A DNA stretch of 64,000 nt, from positions 248,001-312,000 of the forward strand of contig NZ_JAERLY010000001.1 in the NCBI RefSeq assembly GCF_018256155.1. Reading direction: 5' to 3'. The DNA comes from Gluconobacter sp. Dm-62 (lineage in GTDB: Bacteria; Pseudomonadota; Alphaproteobacteria; Acetobacterales; Acetobacteraceae). Made by a program: the position numbers and the translations under genes. Shown here in pieces: positions 26,497-33,981 of this stretch; positions within the stretch are counted from its first letter, which is position 1, and the number at the start of each line of letters is the position of its first letter. Under the pieces are notes generated by a model, which worked only from the letters and a program-made list of their open reading frames with translations, made no database searches and was not told where the DNA came from.

Positions 26497-27668
26497 TGGC
26501 TTCTGACCTCTCGTCCCTGTTGGAGGCCGAGGATTTTCGCAAGGCTGCCCGCAGTTATCTTCCACACGTGCTGTTCGAATACATGGATCGCGGAAGTGAG
26601 CGGGAAACCGCTCTGAAACAGGGACGTGCCGCGCTCGATCGTCTGCGGATCGTACCATCCCTCCTGCGGGAAGCAGGTCCATGTGACTTATCCTGCTCCG
26701 TTCTGGGAAAGACTTTGGCAACACCCCTGATCGTGGCACCCACCGCCATCGCTGGGATGATCCGTCCAGGCGGAGAAGCGCGCATTGCATCTGCGGCTGC
26801 CTCCCATGGGATTCCGGTATGTCTGGCGACGCAGTCGATCGTCCCGATCGAAGCCGTAACGAAGGAAAGCCCCGGCAACGTGTGGTTTCAGCTTTATATC
26901 TGGCAGAACCGCCAGCGGATGCTGGATCTCCTGGAGCGCGTAAAAGCCGCCGGCGTGGAAACGCTGGTGGTGACTGTGGATACGGCCGCTCAGCCACTGC
27001 GGCATTATAACCGGCGCAATGGGTTCAGCATGGGTTTCCGCCCCACGCCCCGATCGGTTCTGGATATTGCGGCCCATCCGAACTGGGCAGCGAATGCATT
27101 GCTCAAGCCACTGGTACAGGGCCGTGGAATACCGGATTTTCCACATTATCCAGAAGGTCTGCGCCCTGATGTTCTACGGCCTCAACAGGATGCGTCCGTA
27201 AGGCTGGCAACAGATGTGACGTGGAGGGATATTGAGCATCTGCGCATGGTCTGGAAAGGATCTCTGGTTCTCAAGGGACTGCTATGCGCCGAAGACGTTG
27301 CTCAGGCACGACGGACCGGAGTGGATGGAATTGTCGTCTCCACACATGGAGGGCGCAACCTCGATTCAGCACCGGCTGTTGTTGATGTCCTGCCGTCTCT
27401 TGCAGATGAAGCCGGAAATATGACAGTGATCGCCGATAGCGGAATTCGTCAGGGAAGCGACGTTTTCAAAATGCTGGCCCTTGGCGCCGATGCTGTCATG
27501 ATCGGACGTCTGCCGCTTTATGGCCTTGCGGCTGCAGGATCTGCTGGAGTGGAGCGTATTCTGCACATGCTGCTTGAGGAATTACGCATCACCATGGGCC
27601 TCAGTGGGAAAAAAAGAATTTCTGATCTGGGAATGGAAACTCTACTGGGTGTCAGAATTCAGGAATAA
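26493..27668 (+). CDS. FMN-dependent 2-hydroxyacid dehydrogenase/oxidase
   Basis: 391 residues, a full-length member of the lactate/mandelate/glycolate oxidase family. FMN-binding and active-site features are visible: APTAIAGMI, TLVVTVD, Lys261 (LVLKG), the active-site His285 and Arg288 in STHGGRNLDSAPA, and a phosphate-binding DSGIRQGSDVFK and GADAVMIGR. The active-site motif has Thr where SNHGGR usually has Asn. The enzyme oxidises a 2-hydroxy acid to a 2-keto acid, donating electrons to oxygen or the respiratory chain. It overlaps the SDR gene by four bases and probably works on the same compound. Stereochemistry is L in the family as a whole. Confidence 0.9.
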   Translation: MMASDLSSLLEAEDFRKAARSYLPHVLFEYMDRGSERETALKQGRAALDRLRIVPSLLREAGPCDLSCSVLGKTLATPLIVAPTAIAGMIRPGGEARIASAAASHGIPVCLATQSIVPIEAVTKESPGNVWFQLYIWQNRQRMLDLLERVKAAGVETLVVTVDTAAQPLRHYNRRNGFSMGFRPTPRSVLDIAAHPNWAANALLKPLVQGRGIPDFPHYPEGLRPDVLRPQQDASVRLATDVTWRDIEHLRMVWKGSLVLKGLLCAEDVAQARRTGVDGIVVSTHGGRNLDSAPAVVDVLPSLADEAGNMTVIADSGIRQGSDVFKMLALGADAVMIGRLPLYGLAAAGSAGVERILHMLLEELRITMGLSGKKRISDLGMETLLGVRIQE

Positions 27669-27676
27669 AGTAGAAT

Positions 27677-28546
27677 TCAACGCTTTTTGACACCAAGAAA
27701 AGGTTCAATGGCCTTGATGAGAGTTACCTGCGGTGACGCATGAAGCCATAACAAGCCAATATGGCGGTGTGGCGGCGTCAGGGAAACAGGGATTTTGCGG
27801 AGTTTAAGGCCCTCTGGCCAAGGCTTCTTCCAGTCAGGAAGTAACGAGACGCCAATTTCTTCACTGACCATCAGCGCGATGGCTTCGAGTGAGTCCAGTT
27901 CGAGCTGATCGCGGGGGAATATTCCATTTTCCTTAAGAAAAGTGTCCGCGATACGACCGCCCCATTGGTTCCGGTCATATCGCAGGAACATGTTTTCCTT
28001 AAGAATCGTCAGTGGGTTCGTCTCCGTACAGCTTAGAGGAACCAACATGACAAGCGGCTCTGAAAGAAGTCTTTTCCAGCCGCATGTCTTGGGAATGGCG
28101 AATGGGGGTTCAACGATCAGGGCACAGTCCAGACGCCCGTCCAGCACCTCATGATAAAGCTTCACAGACTGCCCCGGAGTAACGTGCAGATCAATCTGGG
28201 GATAAGCCAGAAAAAAGCGGCGCAGCATGAACGGGAGAATTCCGGTCAGAGCGGTCGAAATGGCGCCCACTCTCAGCTCTCCGGCAAATTCGTTCTGCGA
28301 CGCCAGAGCCTTGAGCTCTTCCACTCCCCGAATGAGGTGACGGCTCTTTTCTATGATGGCAAGGCCCGCTGTCGTGGGGGTGACTGTTCGGCCTGCACGG
28401 ACGAGCAGGGGCTGCTTGATCTGGTCTTCAAGGGCTTTGATACGTTGCGAAACGGCTGCGGGTGTCAGCCCAAGCAAACGGGCCGCTTCAGCTATTGAAC
28501 CTCGTTCCGAAACAAGAACAAAACTTTCCAGAAACCGTATATCCAA
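27677..28546 (-). CDS. LysR-family transcriptional regulator
   Basis: 289 residues with an N-terminal helix-turn-helix (SIAEAARLLGLTPAAVSQRIKALEDQ) and an effector domain. The only suitable start is TTG at 28546 with GAGCG about nine bases upstream. It converges with the FMN dehydrogenase gene, 8 bases from it, and is divergent from the VOC gene. It may regulate either; the effector is unknown. Confidence 0.88.
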   Translation of the reverse strand: MDIRFLESFVLVSERGSIAEAARLLGLTPAAVSQRIKALEDQIKQPLLVRAGRTVTPTTAGLAIIEKSRHLIRGVEELKALASQNEFAGELRVGAISTALTGILPFMLRRFFLAYPQIDLHVTPGQSVKLYHEVLDGRLDCALIVEPPFAIPKTCGWKRLLSEPLVMLVPLSCTETNPLTILKENMFLRYDRNQWGGRIADTFLKENGIFPRDQLELDSLEAIALMVSEEIGVSLLPDWKKPWPEGLKLRKIPVSLTPPHRHIGLLWLHASPQVTLIKAIEPFLGVKKR

Positions 28547-28730
28547 GGCAAAGCGCTCACTTGTTTCGAGAGGGCACGATCCTACTTGAGTTTCGGAAGC
28601 GACAACATCAATTCACAGAATATCACATCGAAACGCAATATTTTCTTTCGTCTAAAAACATATATTCGTTTTAGCTGGCTGTTTGTCGAGCATGGTAAGC
28701 CAAGGCCCCTTCATCATTTATGGTGCTCGC

Positions 28731-29156
28731 ATGCCCAATCCGTTCCACCTTGCTTTTCCCGTAGACGATCTGGACGCCGCAAGAAATTTTTACGGGACTG
28801 TCCTGGGTTGCCCCGAAGGTCGCAGCACGCAGAGCTGGATCGACTTTGACTTTTTCGGGCATCAGATTGTCACGCATCTCGTACCGAGCGCAAAACCGTC
28901 AGCTGCGGCTGGTGCTGTTGATGGCCATAAAGTGCCCATTCCTCATTTTGGTGTCGTTCTCGACATGCCGGACTGGAAAGCCTTGGCCGAGCGCGCGCGC
29001 AAGCATGGAATTTCTTTCGGCATGGAACCTCAGATCCGTTTCGAAGGCCGTCCTGGAGAGCAGGCCACAATGTTCTTCTGCGATCCGGCAGGCAATGCGT
29101 TGGAATTCAAGGCATTTTCTGACATGAAGCAGCTTTTTGCCCTACAGGATGAATGA
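28731..29156 (+). CDS. VOC-superfamily (glyoxalase/dioxygenase-like) protein
   Basis: 141 residues made of two beta-alpha-beta-beta-beta modules. Candidate metal ligands are His6 ([10 protein letters not shown]), a His in PHFGVVLDM, and a Glu in NALEFKAF. The ATG at 28731 begins the VOC-like sequence; the longer frame adds unrelated residues. Proteins of this size include dioxygenases, lyases and resistance proteins. It is divergent from the LysR gene, which probably regulates it. No substrate can be named. Confidence 0.8.
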   Translation: MPNPFHLAFPVDDLDAARNFYGTVLGCPEGRSTQSWIDFDFFGHQIVTHLVPSAKPSAAAGAVDGHKVPIPHFGVVLDMPDWKALAERARKHGISFGMEPQIRFEGRPGEQATMFFCDPAGNALEFKAFSDMKQLFALQDE

Positions 29157-29850
29157 TACCCTTAAATATAGTCCGAAACATTCCTGATTTTAACGGCTGC
29201 TCTGCTTGACGCAAAGCAGCCTAGTCATGACAAATACTTTACTACCATAACTAAAAAGAACGTGGTTTCTTCCACATAACAGCTGATTGCGACGGCATGC
29301 AGTTTTGGATTCAGACCGCTTCTGGTAAGATCAATCCATCGCTTCCGAGCCCCTTCGCATCTATAGGTAAATCCTCCATCATCTGGCGAAGATGTTTATG
29401 CCGTCGTTGTGTTTTCGGGGGGTGTCGGGTGCTTTATGCTCGATATGACCCTCATGTGACGAGCTAGGCTTGTCGAAAAAGACGACCTTTCTTCTCCTTT
29501 TCAGTCGAAAAAATAGCATCTTTCCTCTAAAATCATCTCAGATATTAGAGGAACTGCACCAAAACAAAATGTCCGGAAAATTTCTGCGGCATAGCTTCAG
29601 GTTAAGGAACTCACGGCAACAGAAGCGTTCGGTGCCGAACGAATAGTACCATTTTCTCTGTCGCAGGTTCATTGATATCCCGAATTGAAAATTTCTCCTT
29701 CGGTCATCCCGGCTTATGCAACGCCATTTGCATCTTTTTTTACAAAAGTAAGATAATGAAAGAATTCATTCGCCCGGAAACGTTTTAGGCCTCTCGACCA
29801 GCAGTTTTATGAACACTTCAGAAACCCGCCTTTCAAAGCAAGGAACTCCA
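29157..29850. other. AT-rich intergenic region with several inverted repeats
   Basis: No convincing gene occupies these roughly 690 bases. A GGCTGCT/AGCAGCC hairpin (29195-29221) lies 39 bases after the VOC gene and may terminate it. A perfect 9-bp inverted repeat TTCCTCTAA/TTAGAGGAA spans 29522-29553. A 16-base palindrome with a 2-base centre (CGTTCGG/CCGAACG) lies at 29626-29641. The last two may be regulator sites for the LysR gene that follows. Confidence 0.45.
29195..29221 (+). terminator. Possible terminator hairpin after VOC gene
   Basis: Perfect 7-bp arms GGCTGCT and AGCAGCC with a 13-base loop; no T-run follows, so termination is only suggested by position. Confidence 0.35.
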
Positions 29851-30741
29851 ATGCGCCTGCGCCAGATCGAAGTTTTCTATGCGATCATGACGACGGGTTC
29901 GCTCCGACGTGCGGCCGAGTTGCTTCATGTCTCACAGCCCGCAGCCAGCAAGGTCCTACGTTACGCCGAGCAGTCGCTAGGATTTGCGCTGTTTGAGCGG
30001 GCAGGTGGCCGACTGGTGCCGACACGTGAGGCTCGGATCATGCTACCGCACGTCAATGCCATTTTCGAGAAATTGTCGGACCTCAAGCGCCTGACCGATA
30101 ATCTGCGCTACGCGCGTGATGGGCATTCGATCAGTATCGGATGCGTACCGAGTCTGGGGCTCAGCCTGGTTCCACGAGTAGTGCAGCGTTACCGCGCTGA
30201 TCATCCGGGTATGGAGTTGACGATTGATGCAATGCACGGAACCGAAATCGTGTCACGCATCATGAATCATGACCTCGATCTCGGGGTTGTGTTCGGTGAC
30301 TATACCTATGACGGACTGACGGCACTGCATATTGCAGATATTCCGCTGATGATGATCGATGGAGAAGACGGGGAAGGCCCGGTCAGTGTTACCGGGATCG
30401 ATCCCGAGCGCTATATCGGATTAAGCGAAAACGATCCTACGGCCCGTATGCTCGATATGGTCCTGGAAGAAGCCGGCATCCCCGCAAAGGCCCATGTGCG
30501 GGTGCGAACCCATTTCATGGCAGCCGAGCTCGTGCGTCTGGGCGGAGGGTGCGCCATCGTGGATGCGGTTACAGCCCTGCATCATCCGGGTCTGTCGCGT
30601 CCGCGACCTCTCTCTCCGCCCCTGAGTGTGGCCTGTACAGTCCTGTTCCGGGCCGACCATGCGCTGTCACATATCTCGCAGGATATCCTGGCCCTGTTAC
30701 GCAGCGAACTGGATGTGGATCTGCTCGCCCTGAAGGAATGA
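29851..30741 (+). CDS. LysR-family transcriptional regulator
   Basis: 296 residues from ATG 29851, with AAGGA six bases upstream. The DNA-binding domain begins at MRLRQIEVFYAIM and has the recognition helix LHVSQPAASKVLRYAEQ; the effector domain follows. The sequence type resembles the LysR at 5357. It lies upstream of and in the same direction as the D-peptide/acylase cluster, from which it is separated by a hairpin and a palindrome, so it may be its regulator. The effector is unknown. Confidence 0.9.
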   Translation: MRLRQIEVFYAIMTTGSLRRAAELLHVSQPAASKVLRYAEQSLGFALFERAGGRLVPTREARIMLPHVNAIFEKLSDLKRLTDNLRYARDGHSISIGCVPSLGLSLVPRVVQRYRADHPGMELTIDAMHGTEIVSRIMNHDLDLGVVFGDYTYDGLTALHIADIPLMMIDGEDGEGPVSVTGIDPERYIGLSENDPTARMLDMVLEEAGIPAKAHVRVRTHFMAAELVRLGGGCAIVDAVTALHHPGLSRPRPLSPPLSVACTVLFRADHALSHISQDILALLRSELDVDLLALKE

Positions 30742-30745
30742 TGAC

Positions 30746-30772
30746 GCAGACTTAACTCAGGGTTAAGTCTGC
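30746..30772 (+). terminator. Perfect 11-bp stem hairpin after LysR gene
   Basis: GCAGACTTAAC (30746-30756) pairs with GTTAAGTCTGC (30762-30772) around a five-base loop, 4 bases after the LysR stop. No T-run is present; it could also be an operator, since it lies upstream of the hydrolase gene at 30879. Confidence 0.5.
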
Positions 30773-30795
30773 ACTGCATCTTAAGGGAGGACATG

Positions 30796-30807
30796 CGAAA
30801 CGTTTCG
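30796..30807. promoter_or_regulatory. Palindrome CGAAACGTTTCG, LacI-type operator-like
   Basis: A perfect 12-base palindrome lies 72 bases before the hydrolase start. Its central CG with GAAAC half-sites resembles LacI/GalR-family operators. No LacI-family gene is present in the window, so the regulator would be encoded elsewhere. The assignment rests on pattern alone. Confidence 0.4.
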
Positions 30808-30878
30808 TGCTCTCAATTGATTTCGTTCCTTTAAGGGCTCCACGATCTGGAGCCGGAAATTCGTATTCAGAGCCTTCA

Positions 30879-32483
30879 ATGATCCAGCCCCTTCGACAGT
30901 CATGCGTGATCGCCATTTCGGCGGTTGTCCTTCTTTCCACGACATGTGCCACACGCGCCGCGGCTCTTCCGGCGGGACTGACCAAACAGAAAATCAGCAC
31001 GACGGTGGAACGCGCACGCTCGGCCTTCAACGTACCTGGCGTTGCCGTCGCCGTGGTACAGGATGGCGAGGTTGTCTTCAGCCAGGGTTATGGCCGACGC
31101 GCGCAGGACACTGCGAGCGCACCGGTAGACAGCCGCACGCTGTTTTCCATCGGGTCCAACACCAAGGAGTTCACCGTAACGGCGCTTGCCCAGCTCGTCG
31201 ACCAGGGCAAGTTGGGCTGGAACGACCGTGTGATTGATCACATGCCGGATTTCCGCGTTGCCGATCCGTCAATTACACGCGACTTCCGCGTCTCGGATCT
31301 GTTGACGCACCATAGCGGTATGGGACAGGGGGCAGGAGATATGATGCTATTTTCTCACAGCACGTTCACGCGTCCGGAAATCCTGGCTGGCCTGCCTTTC
31401 ATGCCATTCACCGCGCCGTTCCGAAGTCAGTACGCCTATAATAATCTCATGTACGTTGTTGCCGGTGCACTGGTCGAACGCGTCACGGGCCAGAGCTGGG
31501 AAGATGTGATCCAGAAGCAGCTCATTGACGCCGCGGCCCTTCCCGCCTGCCAGAGCACGCCGCCGGTCAAAGATCAGACAAATGTAGCGACTGGTGAAGG
31601 TGAAAGTAGTGTTCTGCCTGAGCGAAGCGCTCTCCGGCTGCCCGGCGTGGCACCTGCCGGCGGCATCTGGTGCAGCGCTGATGGCGTGGCACGCTGGGCT
31701 CAGACCTATCTCAATGGCGGGCGTGCGCCGAACGGTCGACAGGTCTTCAGTCAGGCCAGCCGCGATGCCATCTGGGCCCCGCATGGTTTGCTGCCGCTAC
31801 CTGACACAGCAGAGGCGACGAAAACCCACTTCCGCGCCTATGGCTATGGCTGGTTCATGGAAGATTTCTTCGGCCTGAAGCGTATCTGGCACACAGGCAA
31901 TATCGGCGGCATGATCAGCTATGTGACTTTCCTGCCTGAGCGCAGGACGGCCATCATCGTTCTGAGCAACCATGACGATCCCGGGGCACCTTACGCCATT
32001 GCGACAACGCTGAGTGCCTATGCCGCGACCGGAAAGAGCGATGACTGGGTAAAGTATTTCCAGAACGAGGAAAGCTCCCGGCAAGCTGCAAATACGAAGA
32101 AGGCCGCTGACAGCGGACCCGGCTCGCCTGCGCGCCCTTTCATTACACTCCCCACGAATGCACAACAGGACTATGTGGGGACCTATCGTGACAACTGGCG
32201 CGGCCCAATCACGATCAGCCGTCGGGGAACGGATCTGAGGATGACTTTCAGTCATGCTGATGGCCTGACCGGAACGCTCTCTGCCTTGCCGCATGATCTG
32301 TTCGTTGTCCGATGGGATAACCGGGAGCAGGATGCTGAGGATGATTCTTATGTACAGTTTGAACGCGATGTTTCGGGTCAGGTAACTGGAATGACGATGC
32401 GTGTAATCGGATCTGATTTCAGTTTTGATGCCCAGGATCTGCACCCGAGAAAAATCAGCTCTTCTGTAACAAAAGCACTCTAG
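30879..32483 (+). CDS. Exported serine hydrolase of the beta-lactamase/DD-peptidase fold
   Basis: 534 residues from ATG 30879, chosen because a signal peptide (IQPLRQSCVIAISAVVLL, cleavage near TRAAA) starts there. The catalytic motifs of the class C/esterase EstB/AmpH group are present: SxxK as Ser93-Lys96 (GSNTKEF), YxN as Tyr187-Asn189 (YAYNN), and HTGNIGG in place of KTG. The C-terminal 120 residues form an extra lipocalin-like domain typical of DUF3471-type hydrolases. It may be a peptidase, esterase or beta-lactamase; the HTG motif favours D-aminopeptidase/esterase types. It probably acts in the periplasm on the same substrate class as the downstream genes. Confidence 0.87.
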   Translation: MIQPLRQSCVIAISAVVLLSTTCATRAAALPAGLTKQKISTTVERARSAFNVPGVAVAVVQDGEVVFSQGYGRRAQDTASAPVDSRTLFSIGSNTKEFTVTALAQLVDQGKLGWNDRVIDHMPDFRVADPSITRDFRVSDLLTHHSGMGQGAGDMMLFSHSTFTRPEILAGLPFMPFTAPFRSQYAYNNLMYVVAGALVERVTGQSWEDVIQKQLIDAAALPACQSTPPVKDQTNVATGEGESSVLPERSALRLPGVAPAGGIWCSADGVARWAQTYLNGGRAPNGRQVFSQASRDAIWAPHGLLPLPDTAEATKTHFRAYGYGWFMEDFFGLKRIWHTGNIGGMISYVTFLPERRTAIIVLSNHDDPGAPYAIATTLSAYAATGKSDDWVKYFQNEESSRQAANTKKAADSGPGSPARPFITLPTNAQQDYVGTYRDNWRGPITISRRGTDLRMTFSHADGLTGTLSALPHDLFVVRWDNREQDAEDDSYVQFERDVSGQVTGMTMRVIGSDFSFDAQDLHPRKISSSVTKAL

Positions 32484-32743
32484 CCCGTGCTCAGCCATCA
32501 TCCCGTTCTGTCACAGAACGTCCCGACGGAGCTGGATTATGGCGGTTCAGAAGAAATCTAGATTTGAATTTCCCGCATCTCGGTTCGTTTTAAACATAAA
32601 ACAACGTGTTAACCGTAGGTTATAGGAAGATGGTCTCTTTGCATTAGCCCGACGGGTTTGGGAAATGTAGGTTTTGTACCTGATCATGGCGTAGGAGAAC
32701 GCAACTTCTCCCTGCGCCCAGCCTCTGGACGCTCAGGAATCTT

Positions 32744-33964
32744 ATGGCCGGCAGACGGACCATCACAATCATCGGCGGAGGCGTTATCGGCCTGACAACT
32801 GCCTATGCTCTTGTTCGGGAGGGACATGACGTTTCCCTGATCGAACGACACGATTGCGTCGGGCAGGACGCCAGCTTTGCGAATGGTGGTCAGCTTAGCT
32901 ATCGTTACGTCAGCCCGCTGGCCGATGCTGGTATTGCCCGGGATGCTCTGGGCTGGCTGTTTCGACCGAAATCCCCGATCGCGCTGCGGGTAAAGGCTGA
33001 CCCGCATCAATGGCGTTGGCTGCTTGCTTTTCTGTTCGCATGCAATCGACGCACGAACCGACGCAATGCCTCGATTCTGCTTGATCTGGCTTTGAGTGGC
33101 CAGGTGGAACTTCAGAAATATCGTGATGACGGTCTGGGCAATTTCCTTTGGCGTCGTCCGGGAAAGCTCGTCCTGTATCGGAATGCTGCGACCTTCCGCA
33201 AAGCTGCACGCTCCGTCAGCGATCCGGAGCGTCAACGCGCCCTCTCCCCTTCTGAATGTGCAGAAGTCGAACCAGCATTCGCGAGACTGCGGGAGCAGAT
33301 TTCAGGCGGGATTTTCTCACCGGAGGACGAGGTTGGAGACTGCTTCCTCTTCTGCACGGCACTGCGTGAGGCTCTGGCGGCGGAACCGGGCTTCCGCTTC
33401 GTGCAGGGAGACGCCACGCTCGCCAACGGACCGGGTAACCGATGTGCTGTCAGACTGGATGGCCGACCATTTGAGACCGATCTCGTTGTCCTTGCAGCGG
33501 GGATCGCTTCGCGGAAACTGGCACAGCCGCTAGGGATCAACCTGCCGCTTTATGGCCTGAAAGGGTATAGCCTGACTACGCAACCCGGCCCTGCTCTGGT
33601 GCCTTCGGTCAGTGTGACGGACTACGATAATCGTGTGGTTTATGCCGGGCTGGGTGATCGGCTACGGGTTGCAGCAATGGTCGATATCGGTTCGGAAAAT
33701 ACCGCCCCCGATCCAAAGCGCCTTGGAGAATTGCGCGCTCTCGTGGCGGAAACGCTGCCGGGGGCTCTGGATCAGGGCGATGATAAACCATGGGCTGGAT
33801 TACGGCCCGCAACCCCGACCGGTGTTCCGATTATCGGGCGCACCCGATATGACAATCTTCTGCTCAATGTGGGGCATGGTGCCCTTGGTTTCACACTCTC
33901 AGTCGGCTCGGGCCTGAGGCTGAAAGAGATCGTGGCCGGGATCGATACCCGCGCTGTCGGGTGA
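32744..33964 (+). CDS. DadA-like FAD-dependent D-amino acid dehydrogenase
   Basis: 406 residues, near the usual length of small-subunit D-amino acid dehydrogenases. The FAD-binding GGGVIGLTTAYALVREGHDV starts at residue 12, and the C-terminal hallmark WAGLRPATPTGVPIIG and GHGALGFTLSVGSG are present. AGGA lies six bases before ATG 32744. The enzyme oxidises D-amino acids to keto acids and ammonia, feeding electrons to the membrane chain from the cytoplasmic side. Its stop overlaps the GTG of a longer form of the next frame, so it is coupled to the acylase gene. It supports the idea that the cluster releases D-amino acids. Confidence 0.9.
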   Translation: MAGRRTITIIGGGVIGLTTAYALVREGHDVSLIERHDCVGQDASFANGGQLSYRYVSPLADAGIARDALGWLFRPKSPIALRVKADPHQWRWLLAFLFACNRRTNRRNASILLDLALSGQVELQKYRDDGLGNFLWRRPGKLVLYRNAATFRKAARSVSDPERQRALSPSECAEVEPAFARLREQISGGIFSPEDEVGDCFLFCTALREALAAEPGFRFVQGDATLANGPGNRCAVRLDGRPFETDLVVLAAGIASRKLAQPLGINLPLYGLKGYSLTTQPGPALVPSVSVTDYDNRVVYAGLGDRLRVAAMVDIGSENTAPDPKRLGELRALVAETLPGALDQGDDKPWAGLRPATPTGVPIIGRTRYDNLLLNVGHGALGFTLSVGSGLRLKEIVAGIDTRAVG

Positions 33965-33981
33965 AAAAGGAACTGGTTTTT

